This document shows, in pieces, positions 29,484-37,748 of a DNA stretch of 64,000 nucleotides. The notes below the pieces were generated by a model. That model was given only the letters and a program-made list of their open reading frames with translations, was not told the origin of the DNA and searched no databases. Both the position numbers and the translations under genes were made by a program. The stretch spans positions 1 to 64,000 of the forward strand of contig JACRBL010000052.1 in assembly GCA_016234485.1 (NCBI GenBank). Reading direction: 5' to 3'. The DNA is from Chloroflexota bacterium (GTDB taxonomy: Bacteria > Chloroflexota > Anaerolineae > Anaerolineales > Villigracilaceae). Numbering within the stretch: the first letter of the stretch is position 1; every line of letters starts with the position of its first letter.

Positions 29484-30922
29484 GTTTTCGTCATCGAGTC
29501 TAAAAGGTCTAACACCAATTCCTTCAAATCCCCTCGATTTGGGAGCGAGCCAATTAATCCATACATCGGCGCCATGCGACTTGGGAGTCCGCCTCCTCCG
29601 CCCAACAATGCAGACGCTTTTGACATCAGGCGACTCATCCATTCCTCGGGCAGGACGCGCGTCAACACGTTCGCCGCGCGGACGATGAGGCGGGTCGCGG
29701 TTTTCTGAATCGTCGGCCTGCGGACGGTGTCCGCGCACGCGGCGAGGTTGCGCAGAAATTCGTCAGCCACCTCGTTGTGGACGAAGTTGACGGTCATGTG
29801 CAAACAGGCGGGGAATTGTTGCCGATCGAGATGCCAGCCGCGCAGGGAGAGTTCGTCCGCGAGCTGATACACGTCCATCGAATCGGACGCGAGCGCGAAG
29901 ACGCTCATTTCGGGGTCGCTGAGAATTTTCAAGCCAGGGATGGCGCGGATTCCCGCTTGCAGGTATTGCACCGTTTCCATCACCTGCTGGTTGATCTCCA
30001 GATATCCCTCCTCGCCAAGATAACGCAAGATCGCCCACGCGGCCGCGATCGGTCCCGCGGGACGCGTGCCTGCCATCGTCGGCGAGGGATAGATTCCGCC
30101 AGGCCAGTCCGTGCTGACGAACATCTGGTGGCGGCGCAGAGCCGAATCTTTGTAGAGGATGACCGACGCGCCTTTGGCGGCGTATCCGTATTTGTGCAGG
30201 TCGGCGGAGATGGACGTGACGCCTGGGACGGAGAAATCGAAGTCGGGGACGGCGTAGCCGAGTTTCTTCAAGAACGGCAGGACGAAGCCGCCCACGCACG
30301 CGTCGGTGTGGAAGAGCAGGCCGCGTTCCTGCGCGAGCGCGGCGAGTTCGCGGATCGGATCCACCACGCCATGCGGGTAGGACGGCGCCGAGCCGACCAT
30401 CAGGATCGTGTTCGGCGTGATGGCCGCGCGCATCGCGTTCCCGTCCGCGCGGAAGTCGGCGCGGACGGGCGTCTTCACCACGCGCAGGCCAAAATATTCG
30501 GCGGCCTTTTCGAGCGCGGGGTGCGCGGTGACGGGCATCAGGATTTCTGGCGCGCTCACGTCGGGACGGTTCTTCCGCGCCCAATCGCGCGCTGTCTTGG
30601 CCGCGCACAGCAGGCTCTCGGTGCCGCCCGAGGTCACATTGCCCGCGGTCTTTTCATCCCCGCCGAGCAGGGAGGCGGTCATCGCCACGATCTCGGTCTC
30701 GAATTTTCGCAGGCTGGGAAAGGCGGTGGGATTGAGACCGTTTTCGGAGAAAAACAGGTTCGACGCCTCTTTGAGCAGTTCATCTATCTCATCGTTGATG
30801 TGATAGACCAACCCAAAGACGCGGCCGTGATGCCATTCAACATCATGGTCGCGCGCGGCGCGCATGGACGAGAGGACATCCTCCCTCGGTGATCCTTGTT
30901 TGGGAAATGGCAAGATAGACAC
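29471..30922 (-). CDS. Sphingosine-1-phosphate lyase-like PLP enzyme
   Basis: A 483-residue group II PLP-dependent decarboxylase-family protein. The start is GTG 30922, 8-9 bases after AAGGAGG; the in-frame ATG further up lacks an RBS. It has GNVTSGGTESLL (phosphate cup), HTDAC with D207, SISADLHKYG with PLP-binding K244, and a YAAKG loop, as in sphingosine-1-phosphate lyases. Bacterial homologues exist in organisms with or without sphingolipids, so the real substrate may be another phosphoethanolamine-like or amino acid compound. The last four residues (TSDQ) come from a heptamer array. Confidence 0.87.
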   Translation of the reverse strand: MSILPFPKQGSPREDVLSSMRAARDHDVEWHHGRVFGLVYHINDEIDELLKEASNLFFSENGLNPTAFPSLRKFETEIVAMTASLLGGDEKTAGNVTSGGTESLLCAAKTARDWARKNRPDVSAPEILMPVTAHPALEKAAEYFGLRVVKTPVRADFRADGNAMRAAITPNTILMVGSAPSYPHGVVDPIRELAALAQERGLLFHTDACVGGFVLPFLKKLGYAVPDFDFSVPGVTSISADLHKYGYAAKGASVILYKDSALRRHQMFVSTDWPGGIYPSPTMAGTRPAGPIAAAWAILRYLGEEGYLEINQQVMETVQYLQAGIRAIPGLKILSDPEMSVFALASDSMDVYQLADELSLRGWHLDRQQFPACLHMTVNFVHNEVADEFLRNLAACADTVRRPTIQKTATRLIVRAANVLTRVLPEEWMSRLMSKASALLGGGGGLPSRMAPMYGLIGSLPNRGDLKELVLDLLDSMTKTSDQ

Positions 30923-31025
30923 AGACGTGACCTCCTTCGGCGGGGCAAGTGTAGCATGGAATTTTATTTGAACGTGAAAATTCCCTGATTGTGGGGACGG
31001 TTGTATAATCCACGCGGAGGAAAAT

Positions 31026-32090
31026 ATGGACAGAAACAAAGTTCGCGCGATTTTCATTTTGGGAATTCTGATTTCCATCCTTGTTGCTTGTGGGGGAGAG
31101 CCTACACCTGATTTTATTCAGCCGTTATCAACTCCAACCACTCTTGTTCATCCATCTGTCAGCCCTACTAAAACGCCTACAAGATATATTGCAACGGTGA
31201 CGTCAAAACCAGATGTCGCTACTCGGCAAGCGTGGCGGTCAACGGCGATTGCTATTGCGACTACAGAAAGAAAGTCATATCAACGAACTCGGACTGCCAA
31301 GGAGACGCAGATAGCCCAATTTTCGGTTGATTGTGACAGATTGAATATTTATTCAACTCAAATTTCTCCAGACGGGAATTGGGTTGCTGTGAGTTGTGAG
31401 TACAAGAGGGATCAAACTCTAATCGTTAAGAATAGGTGGGGAGTAACATGGGTGGTGGAATTTAAAAATTTTTTTGCCGCTAAACATCCTGGGTCATTAT
31501 TTCCTGTATTTTGGAGTCCTGATGGAGGCTACCTTTATTTTTCTGGAAGTATAGGTTATTCAGGCGGTGGGAATCAATGCTTTTCGCAACACAGAGGGAA
31601 ATATGGACTGTTTCAATTAAATCTTAATGATGGTTTATGGACAATTCTTATTCCACCAACGGAGTCGTTTCCTGGTTACGAAATTGAATTTTCGCCAACG
31701 GGGCGCAGATATGCTGCCAGTGATGAGGGTATAACAATAGCAGATGTTAAAACAGGCAATATTGTTCACCTCAATGTGTCTGGACTTATGAAGTTTAGCT
31801 GGTCGCCTGATGGTCGCTACCTTTCTTATTCTTTGGCGGATTGCAGTCAAGCGGACTCGGCACAATCGGCATCAGTGTATGTTTGGGATTCAAAGTCAAA
31901 TCGGGTTCAGTTGCTTTTTACGTTTGCCACTGAAGGGCTGCTTTTATATCCTGAATCTTGGGCAGGAAATTCAACACTTCGAGTCTTGGCAGAGAAATGG
32001 GTGGGACTCGATACGATCTATGAAGTTTTTGTGTATGATATTGCAAGAGGAGATATCATTTTCTCAGGAACAGCCACTCCTTCCCCATAA
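31026..32090 (+). CDS. Lipoprotein with TolB/WD40-like beta-propeller
   Basis: A 354-residue lipoprotein. The signal peptide ends in ILVACG (lipobox, C near 22), followed by a Thr/Pro-rich linker. The rest carries propeller-type blades: ISPDGNWVAVSC, WSPDGGYLYFSG, FSPTGRRYAAS and SWSPDGRYLSYS. RBS GGAGGAAAAT precedes ATG 31026. Markedly AT-richer than neighbouring genes, so possibly acquired. Likely a surface-exposed scaffold; no enzyme motif. Confidence 0.85.
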   Translation: MDRNKVRAIFILGILISILVACGGEPTPDFIQPLSTPTTLVHPSVSPTKTPTRYIATVTSKPDVATRQAWRSTAIAIATTERKSYQRTRTAKETQIAQFSVDCDRLNIYSTQISPDGNWVAVSCEYKRDQTLIVKNRWGVTWVVEFKNFFAAKHPGSLFPVFWSPDGGYLYFSGSIGYSGGGNQCFSQHRGKYGLFQLNLNDGLWTILIPPTESFPGYEIEFSPTGRRYAASDEGITIADVKTGNIVHLNVSGLMKFSWSPDGRYLSYSLADCSQADSAQSASVYVWDSKSNRVQLLFTFATEGLLLYPESWAGNSTLRVLAEKWVGLDTIYEVFVYDIARGDIIFSGTATPSP

Positions 32091-32101
32091 CTTTCCAGAA
32101 A

Positions 32102-32133
32102 CAATTGCCCTGTGGACTCACCCAAATCCCTAG
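32102..32133. repeat. Left copy of ~32-bp direct repeat flanking the DUF4143 cassette
   Basis: ACAATTGCCCTGTGGACTCA followed by CCCAAATCCCT matches the right copy at 33405-33436 with two differences. The right copy is the native promoter and first codons of the RNase H-like gene. Beyond it, GCGCCAAAGCGGGGTCC resembles a further shortened stretch of that gene's codons. Confidence 0.85.
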
Positions 32134-32155
32134 CGCCAAAGCGGGGTCCGTAAAT

Positions 32156-32206
32156 TCCTTACAAATTGTCAATCTGATTGACAATTTGTAAGGAATGGCC
32201 TATACT
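32156..32206 (+). promoter_or_regulatory. Palindrome with embedded promoter, leaderless start
   Basis: TTCCTTACAAATTGTCAATC (from 32156) is palindromic with the arm ending at 32195. TTGACA at 32178-32183 and TATACT at 32201-32206 are 17 bases apart. The right half of the palindrome contains the -35 box, so a dimeric protein bound there would block transcription. ATG 32213 is seven bases after the -10 box, which predicts a leaderless mRNA. Confidence 0.82.
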
Positions 32207-32212
32207 CTCGAC

Positions 32213-33376
32213 ATGATCAACCGCGCCATTACCCCTCAAATTCTTTCTGCGGCTAAAACCTATCCCTTTGTCGGGCTGGTAGGTCCGCGCCAATCGGGGA
32301 AAACCACGCTGGCGAAGGCTCTCTTTCCTGATTACACCTACATCTCCCTCGAAAACCTCGACCAGCGAACCTACGCCCAGCAAGACCCGCGCGGCTTTTT
32401 GGCGGCTTACCCAAACCACTGCATCTTTGATGAAATTCAAAAAGTCCCTGAACTATTTTCCTACCTCCAGGAGATCGGCGATCAAAAAGGGATGGGACGT
32501 TATATCCTGACAGGCTCGCAAAACTTTTTGCTCCATAAGCACATCTCGCAATCCCTCTCGGGACGGATCGCCCTGCTGTCCATTTATCCCTTCTCGATGG
32601 GTGAATTGTCCAGCGCTTCGTTGGGATTTGACCAACCCGAAGATTACATGTTCACAGGCATGTATCCGCCCATTTACGACCGTTCTGTCGCGCCGACAAA
32701 TTGGTATCCCAATTACATTCAAACCTACATCGAGCGCGACATCCGCGACCTGACGCAGATAACCCAACTTTCCACGTTTCAAATTTTCCTCAAATTATGC
32801 GCGGGACGTATCGGGCAGATTCTGAACCTCTCCTCGCTGGCGCGCGATTGCGGCATCACCCACAACACTGCCCGCGCCTGGCTCTCGCTTCTCGAAACGG
32901 GATACATCGTCCATCTTCTGCGCCCCTATTATCGAAACTTCAACAAGCGTCTCGTCAAAATGCCGAAGTTATATTTTTACGATACGGGTCTGGCCGCCTC
33001 GCTTTTGGGTATACAATCCGCGGAGCAACTCCATTCACACTACTTGCGCGGGGAGCTCTTCGAAAACTTCGCGCTCACAGAATACTTGAAACACAAAGCA
33101 AACACGCAATCGAATGCGGAATATTTCTTTTGGCGCGACCAGGCGGGGCGCGAGGTTGACCTTCTCGTGGAAACAGGTTCCTCCCTTTCAGCCATTGAGA
33201 TCAAATCGGGAAAAACCATTTCCGATGACTATATAAAAAATCTCGTCTACCTGCAATCCCTTTTTGTAGACGCGCAAACCGAACTGAAACCGCTGGTTGT
33301 CTACGCGGGGGATTTTGCGCAAACTCGTTCTAACATCCCTGTCCGAAGTTGGAAAGACCTGCCGTTATTTGCGTAG
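32213..33376 (+). CDS. AAA+ ATPase with DUF4143 domain
   Basis: A 387-residue protein from ATG 32213 (MINRAITP). Its N-terminal AAA+ domain has Walker A GPRQSGKTTLAK (about 24-35), Walker B CIFDEIQKVPEL and sensor-like ILTGSQNFLL. The C-terminal DUF4143 domain has a wHTH-like region, a YFYDTGLAASLLG motif and a nuclease-like tail FFWRDQAGREVDLLVE...IEIKSGK, a PD-(D/E)XK-like arrangement. Such proteins are scattered, often laterally moved genes of unknown function. Direct repeats flank it. Confidence 0.88.
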   Translation: MINRAITPQILSAAKTYPFVGLVGPRQSGKTTLAKALFPDYTYISLENLDQRTYAQQDPRGFLAAYPNHCIFDEIQKVPELFSYLQEIGDQKGMGRYILTGSQNFLLHKHISQSLSGRIALLSIYPFSMGELSSASLGFDQPEDYMFTGMYPPIYDRSVAPTNWYPNYIQTYIERDIRDLTQITQLSTFQIFLKLCAGRIGQILNLSSLARDCGITHNTARAWLSLLETGYIVHLLRPYYRNFNKRLVKMPKLYFYDTGLAASLLGIQSAEQLHSHYLRGELFENFALTEYLKHKANTQSNAEYFFWRDQAGREVDLLVETGSSLSAIEIKSGKTISDDYIKNLVYLQSLFVDAQTELKPLVVYAGDFAQTRSNIPVRSWKDLPLFA

Positions 33377-33402
33377 AACAAGTCTATAGACCTGTTCTAC
33401 GC
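33375..33402. repeat. Palindrome after the DUF4143 gene
   Basis: GTAGAACAAGTC and GACCTGTTCTAC arms flank TATA. The stop codon of the ATPase lies in the left arm, and the downstream promoter region (GATACAAT) follows directly. Confidence 0.75.
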
Positions 33403-33404
33403 GA

Positions 33405-33436
33405 TACAATTACCCCGTGGACTCACCCAAATCCCT
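33405..33436. repeat. Right copy of the ~32-bp direct repeat
   Basis: ACAATTACCCCGTGGACTCA plus CCCAAATCCCT. It contains the GTG start (33417) of the RNase H-like gene. Compare 32102-32133. Confidence 0.85.
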
Positions 33437-34658
33437 CGCAGATAAACTCAAAGCCCTCGGCGTCAAAGTGGGGACGGCGGACCTCTTCCCCCCCAACAGG
33501 GGGGACCGAGGAGGTTTCCCGATTCATACCATCGTCCCCGGCGGATACCGCCAAACCGCGCGCGGCGAGGCCTTCGTCTCCGAGCAGACCTTCGGCGCGG
33601 ACTATCGTCACGGCGTGCAACCATTAACCATCCTCCATCCTCTCGAAACCATCGCGACTTGGGCGCGTGATCCGCAAATCTCCCTCTTCCCTCTTTCCTC
33701 CTTCGCCTTCCTCGATACCGAAACCAGCGGTATGGCTGGCGGCACAGGGACATACGCCTTCATGGTCGGCGTGGGACGCTTCGAGGGCGATGATTTCCGC
33801 CTGGCGCAATTCTTCCTGCGCGACCCGTCCGAAGAGCCAGCCATGCTCGAAGCGCTGATCGAGTTCCTCGCGCCCTGCAAAGCGCTGGTGACGTTCAATG
33901 GCAAGGCCTTTGACGCGCCATTGCTTTCCACGCGTTACAAGTTGCATGAAATTCCCAGTCCGATCAAGGAATTTTCGCATCTCGACCTGCTTCCTCTCGC
34001 GCGGCGTCTTTGGCGCGACAGACTTCCCTCGCGGGCGCTGAAATATCTCGAAGAGAATATCCTCGGCCTGCCGCGAAGCGCCGAGGAGGTGCCTGGCTAC
34101 GAAATCCCCTGGCTGTATTTTGACTATCTCCGTACAGGCGACGCGACCCCGCTCAAAGGCGTCTTCTACCATAACGCCATGGACGTGGTCGCGATGGCCG
34201 CGTTGCTCAGTCACATGGCGGCCATGCTCCACGATCCGTTCAACGGCAATGTCCAACATGGGCTCGACTTCATCGCGCTCGGCAAACTCTTTGAAGACAT
34301 GCGTCAATGGGACTTGGCCGCGCGCCTCTTTGAGCATGGACTGGCACACGAGTTGAGCGAAGCCGATTTCGGCGCCGCGGTGGAGCGACTCTCGCATCTG
34401 CAAAAACGCCGCGGAGACATAAACGAAGCCGTCCGCTTGTGGGAGCAGGCCGCCGCGCAGGGGCACATTTACGCGCACGTCGAGTTGGCGAAACACTTCG
34501 AGCACCGCGTCCGTGATTTGGACGATGCGCTAAGGTGGACAAAGTCCGCGCTGGAGTTGGCGAAGGAATCCGAACTGCCTGCCTATGTCAAAAAGCATTG
34601 GAAGCAGGAATTGGATCATCGCCTCGCGCGGCTGAAAACAAAAAATAAATCGCGGTAA
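33417..34658 (+). CDS. RNase H-fold exonuclease (YprB-like) with TPR-like C-terminus
   Basis: A 413-residue protein of the RNase_H_2 (DEDD exonuclease-like) family. The first motif is AFLDTETSGMAGGTGTYAF, then FNGKAFDAPLL, DLLPLARRLW, and YHNAMDVVAMAALL with the last Asp; this is the DEDD set. The C-terminal 130 residues form helical pairs like TPR repeats. GTG 33417 lies about seven bases after a TACAAT -10, so it is probably leaderless. Two short heptamer runs lie in frame ahead of the catalytic motif. Confidence 0.87.
   Translation: MDSPKSLADKLKALGVKVGTADLFPPNRGDRGGFPIHTIVPGGYRQTARGEAFVSEQTFGADYRHGVQPLTILHPLETIATWARDPQISLFPLSSFAFLDTETSGMAGGTGTYAFMVGVGRFEGDDFRLAQFFLRDPSEEPAMLEALIEFLAPCKALVTFNGKAFDAPLLSTRYKLHEIPSPIKEFSHLDLLPLARRLWRDRLPSRALKYLEENILGLPRSAEEVPGYEIPWLYFDYLRTGDATPLKGVFYHNAMDVVAMAALLSHMAAMLHDPFNGNVQHGLDFIALGKLFEDMRQWDLAARLFEHGLAHELSEADFGAAVERLSHLQKRRGDINEAVRLWEQAAAQGHIYAHVELAKHFEHRVRDLDDALRWTKSALELAKESELPAYVKKHWKQELDHRLARLKTKNKSR
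33619..33702. repeat. Two short in-frame 7-bp runs inside the RNase H-like gene
   Basis: AACCATT-AACCATC-CTCCATC at 33619-33639 and CCCTCTT-CCCTCTT-TCCTCCT at 33682-33702. They encode a hydrophobic linker just before the FLDTETSG motif. Weaker than the other arrays, so coincidence is possible. Confidence 0.5.
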
Positions 34659-34715
34659 CACGAGATACTACCTCGTGCTACTGAGGGGTGGAATTTCCCC
34701 GTTATAATCCCTGCC

Positions 34716-36806
34716 ATGTCATCGAACAAAAATTCACTGCCTCGCCTGCTGGTCATCCTCTTTTCCGCCGCGCTCCTCACCCAGGCCTGCCTCGAACTCA
34801 ACCGCGTCGCCTGGGGGACGGGCATCTGGCTGGGCGAATATTCTCCCAAATGGGCGCTCGGATTTTTCGGCTTCGTCCTCGTTTGTGTCGCGTTGCTCGC
34901 GCTCGTCCGCACGCAGATCTGGTCGCCGCGTCAACTCGACCCAGCGCAGGCCGCGCTGATCCGCCTGCGGGCGCGGCTTGGATTCGTTCGCTGGGGATTC
35001 GTCATCGTCTTCGCGTTCGCGCCTGTGTTGTTATTTCAATACACATCGTGGGGTGTGGTCTTCACGGGCTTCGGGATTCGCCTGCTCGTTTGGATCCTAT
35101 CCACGCTCGGGCTGGCGATCATGCTCGGTCGCGGCGACGCACTCCTCTTCTGGCGCGACGCGTTGGTCGCGGCCCTCGTCAGCGGCGCGGTCGTGGGCGC
35201 GTCCATCCCATTGGCGGGCGTCACCAGTTATCCATTTTCGCTGGGCTGGTCGGAGGGCAATCGCCTGTGGGATTACTCCATTCTCTTCGGCCGCGAGCGT
35301 TACGTCTTCCCCGCCGATTCGCAACTCACGCCCTTCCTCGACGTGGGCCGTCAACTCATCGGCGGGCTTCCATTTTTATATCCTGGCCTGACAATTTTTC
35401 AAGAGCGCCTCTGGCTCGGCCTGATGGGCATCGTGCCATATGTTCTCGTTGGCTTGTGTGTCTTCTATCCGTGGGGCGGGATGGCATCTCGCCAAACATC
35501 CTGGATGCTCGCGGCCCTCTGGGGTTTCCTCTTTCTCCGACAAGGCCCCATCCACACGCCTCTCCTCTTTAGCGCGGCGGTCGTCGCGCTCGCCTGGCGG
35601 CGTCCCCTCTGGCTCTCGCTGCCTCTCCTCGCCGCGGCGGGATACTTCGCCTCGGTCAGTCGCTTCACCTGGGCGTTCGCGCCCGCCATGTGGGCGGGGA
35701 TGCTCTGGCTCGCCAGCGCAGGACTCGACAACGGACGCCTCGCCGCGCGTGACTGGGGCCGCGCCATCGCCCTCGGTCTCGCGGGACTTTTTGGCGGACT
35801 CATCCTCCCGCAACTGACCGGCCTGCTGGCAGGGACGGGCAACGTCTCCGTGACGCAGGTCGCCGCGTCGGTGGGACGGCAGCCTCTACTCTGGTATCGC
35901 CTGCTCCCAAACAGCACGTACAACCTCGGCATCATCGTCAACCTGATCATCGCTATCACGCCGCTCGTCATCGTTTTGCTCTTCGCAGTGCGGCAAAAAC
36001 TTTGGACGCTGAACCTGTGGCAACGTCTTGCCATTCTTGGCGTGTTGGCCGCGCTCCTCGTCGTTGGGTTGATCGCGTCTACCAAAATCGGCGGCGGTGG
36101 CGACCTCCACAACATGGACATGTTCCTGATCGGCCTGTTGTTCTGCGCGGGGATGGTCTGGGAAAAATCGGGGCGCGTCTGGCTCACGGACGAAGCCTCG
36201 CTCTCGGTTTGGATGCGCATCGCGCTCATCGCGCTCATCGCGCTTCCCGCCTACGGCACATTGTTGCGCCTGCGTCCCCTCCTCTACGCCGACGATTTCA
36301 CCCGCCTCAAAGTCCTCGCCGACGTGGACGATCCCTACGCCGACCCGCGTATCCTCGGCCTCCTGCCCCCTCGCACTGACGTGGACGACACGCTCGACCT
36401 CGTCCGCGAATACGTGACCAACGCGCAATCCCAAGGCGACGTCCTTTTCATGGATCAGCGCCAACTGCTCGCGTTTCGCTTCGTCGTGGATGTCCCTCTG
36501 GTGGCCGAGTACGAGAAAAAATATTTAATGGATCAGGCCATGGGCGAGACCGCCGCGTCCACCTTCCCCGCCTTCTACCGCGATCTGGCGAATCATCGTT
36601 TCTCGCTCATCATCAGCGACCCGCTCCGCCTGCCGATCAAAGACAGCGACTACAGTTTTGGCGAGGAGAACAACGCCTGGGTCAAATGGGTGGCCGCGCC
36701 CATCCTTTGCTATTACGAGCCAGCCGTCACGTTAGAGGAATTTAGACTCCAGCTCCTCGTCCCGCTCGAAACCATCTCGCCCGATTGTGTGATGCCGTTG
36801 CCGTAA
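34716..36806 (+). CDS. Large polytopic membrane protein (unknown)
   Basis: A 696-residue protein with roughly 12-14 hydrophobic helices in the first 520 residues and a soluble C-terminal part of about 170. An extracytoplasmic FSLGWSEGNRLWDYS segment (about 170-185) resembles GT-C first-loop contexts, but no catalytic Asp/Glu motif is certain. The C-terminal part contains DVLFMDQRQLLAFRF. Likely an envelope glycan enzyme or transporter. ATG 34716 agrees with the expected signal-anchor N-terminus. Confidence 0.7.
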   Translation: MSSNKNSLPRLLVILFSAALLTQACLELNRVAWGTGIWLGEYSPKWALGFFGFVLVCVALLALVRTQIWSPRQLDPAQAALIRLRARLGFVRWGFVIVFAFAPVLLFQYTSWGVVFTGFGIRLLVWILSTLGLAIMLGRGDALLFWRDALVAALVSGAVVGASIPLAGVTSYPFSLGWSEGNRLWDYSILFGRERYVFPADSQLTPFLDVGRQLIGGLPFLYPGLTIFQERLWLGLMGIVPYVLVGLCVFYPWGGMASRQTSWMLAALWGFLFLRQGPIHTPLLFSAAVVALAWRRPLWLSLPLLAAAGYFASVSRFTWAFAPAMWAGMLWLASAGLDNGRLAARDWGRAIALGLAGLFGGLILPQLTGLLAGTGNVSVTQVAASVGRQPLLWYRLLPNSTYNLGIIVNLIIAITPLVIVLLFAVRQKLWTLNLWQRLAILGVLAALLVVGLIASTKIGGGGDLHNMDMFLIGLLFCAGMVWEKSGRVWLTDEASLSVWMRIALIALIALPAYGTLLRLRPLLYADDFTRLKVLADVDDPYADPRILGLLPPRTDVDDTLDLVREYVTNAQSQGDVLFMDQRQLLAFRFVVDVPLVAEYEKKYLMDQAMGETAASTFPAFYRDLANHRFSLIISDPLRLPIKDSDYSFGEENNAWVKWVAAPILCYYEPAVTLEEFRLQLLVPLETISPDCVMPLP

Positions 36807-36810
36807 AATA

Positions 36811-36900
36811 AATCCCGAAGGGATGACATGGTTCGGTGGAAAAATATCATCCCTTCGGGGTTATGAAAAAAACGTCTCGATCTTTCCACCCCTTCGGGGG
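36811..36900. repeat. CCCGAAGGGATGA dispersed palindromic repeat
   Basis: AATCCCGAAGGGATGA (about 36811) is complementary to TCATCCCTTCGGGGTT (about 36849-36864). A second CCCCTTCGGGGG hairpin lies at about 36889-36900. It sits just before the truncated methyltransferase. Confidence 0.8.
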
Positions 36901-36924
36901 TTTTATCTTGTTGTTTATATTATT

Positions 36925-37406
36925 TCAGCCTGCGCGGCGACCAGATCGTGACCAACGAATCTCTGATCACCTTGATCCACGATGGCGTGAAGAATGTCCG
37001 CGCCGAAAAATTCGACCTCGTGTTGAGCTCCTCCGTCTACGAGCATCTCGATGACGTGGACGGTTTAACCAAAGCTCTGGCCGCGTTGACCGCGCCGAGC
37101 GGCATCCACATCCATTACGTGGACTTGCGCGACCACTATTTCAAACTGCCTTTTGAGATGTTGAAATTTTCAGAGCAGGCGTGGAAGAACTGGTTGAATC
37201 CCACCAGCAACTTGAATCGTTTCCGTTTGCGCGATTATCAGCGCGTGTTTGAAACCTATTTTTCCAAAGCGGAGATTAACGTATTGGAGCGCGAACCTGA
37301 TGCGTTTGCGAGCGCCCGAAGCCAAATCTGCCCCGAGTTTTTGACGGGGGATGAAACGCACGATACAGTCACCCTGATCGAAGTCATTGCATCGCAACCG
37401 AAGTGA
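36925..37406 (+). pseudogene. 5'-truncated SAM-dependent methyltransferase remnant
   Basis: The frame reads from ...SLRGDQIVTNES through FDLVLSSSVYEHL (a class I methyltransferase motif II/III region) to the C-terminus. The glycine-rich AdoMet-binding motif I and everything upstream are missing. The frame merges into non-matching sequence near the palindromic repeat at 36811-36900. GTG 36948 could initiate a 152-residue product, which would lack cofactor binding. Best read as a decayed gene cut by the repeat. Confidence 0.75.
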
Positions 37407-37407
37407 A

Positions 37408-37444
37408 CAAAAAACCAAGCTTCTCGAAGGAGCCTGGTTTTTTG
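37408..37444. terminator. Intrinsic terminator shared by convergent transcripts
   Basis: ACCAAGCTT pairs imperfectly with AGGAGCCTGGT, flanked by A6 and T6. It would end both the methyltransferase remnant and the minus-strand small RNA candidate at 37503. Confidence 0.75.
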
Positions 37445-37503
37445 TTGATTCTGTCACGTTAAATGGCAAACGCCTGGGTGAGGGGGGCACCCAAGCGCTT
37501 GCC
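37445..37503 (-). ncRNA. Candidate small RNA, copy 1 (hairpin with own promoter)
   Basis: On the minus strand the predicted start (~37503) coincides with the first G of a 39-nt hairpin at 37465-37503: GGCAAGCGCTTGGGTG pairs with CACCCAGGCGTTTGCC through 16 base pairs. Promoter: TTGCAA (37534-37539), 17-base spacer, TAATAT (37511-37516). The terminator at 37408-37444 would give an RNA of roughly 90 nt. No reading frame. The same promoter-hairpin unit repeats at 37639-37713. Confidence 0.7.
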
Positions 37504-37510
37504 GCTTCAA

Positions 37511-37539
37511 ATATTATCATGCCTCTATTTTTTTTGCAA
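37511..37539 (-). promoter_or_regulatory. Promoter of small RNA copy 1
   Basis: Minus strand TTGCAA-17-TATAAT-like TAATAT. Upstream AAAACCCTTGC is conserved with copy 2. Confidence 0.78.
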
Positions 37540-37599
37540 GGGTTTTAATCGGCCAATTTCTAATTTGGATGAACAGAAACAAAAAAGGTCTGCTAGGAG

Positions 37600-37677
37600 T
37601 ATCCGTCAAAAGATTTCGCTTGTAAGGCCGTATTAAATGGCAAACGCCTGGGTGAGGGGGGCACCCAAGCGCTTGCC
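37600..37677 (-). ncRNA. Candidate small RNA, copy 2
   Basis: The identical 39-nt hairpin lies at 37639-37677, again starting at the predicted transcription start of its own promoter (TTGCAC 37708-37713, 17-base spacer, TAATAT 37685-37690). Downstream sequence diverges from copy 1. A T-run without an obvious stem lies near 37584 on the minus strand, so the 3' end is uncertain and the boundary given is approximate. Confidence 0.65.
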
Positions 37678-37684
37678 GTTGCAA

Positions 37685-37713
37685 ATATTATCACGGCGTT
37701 TTTTTTTGTGCAA
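37685..37713 (-). promoter_or_regulatory. Promoter of small RNA copy 2
   Basis: TTGCAC-17-TAATAT. The spacer length is identical to copy 1 although the spacer sequence differs. Confidence 0.75.
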
Positions 37714-37748
37714 GGGTTTTAAGCGACCAATTTCCGATGAGTTTTCTG

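Noticed and set aside
37465-37677. CRISPR-like pair of repeats
   Set aside because: Only two copies 174 bases apart, with promoter boxes and a strong internal hairpin, and no cas genes; better explained as duplicated small RNA units.
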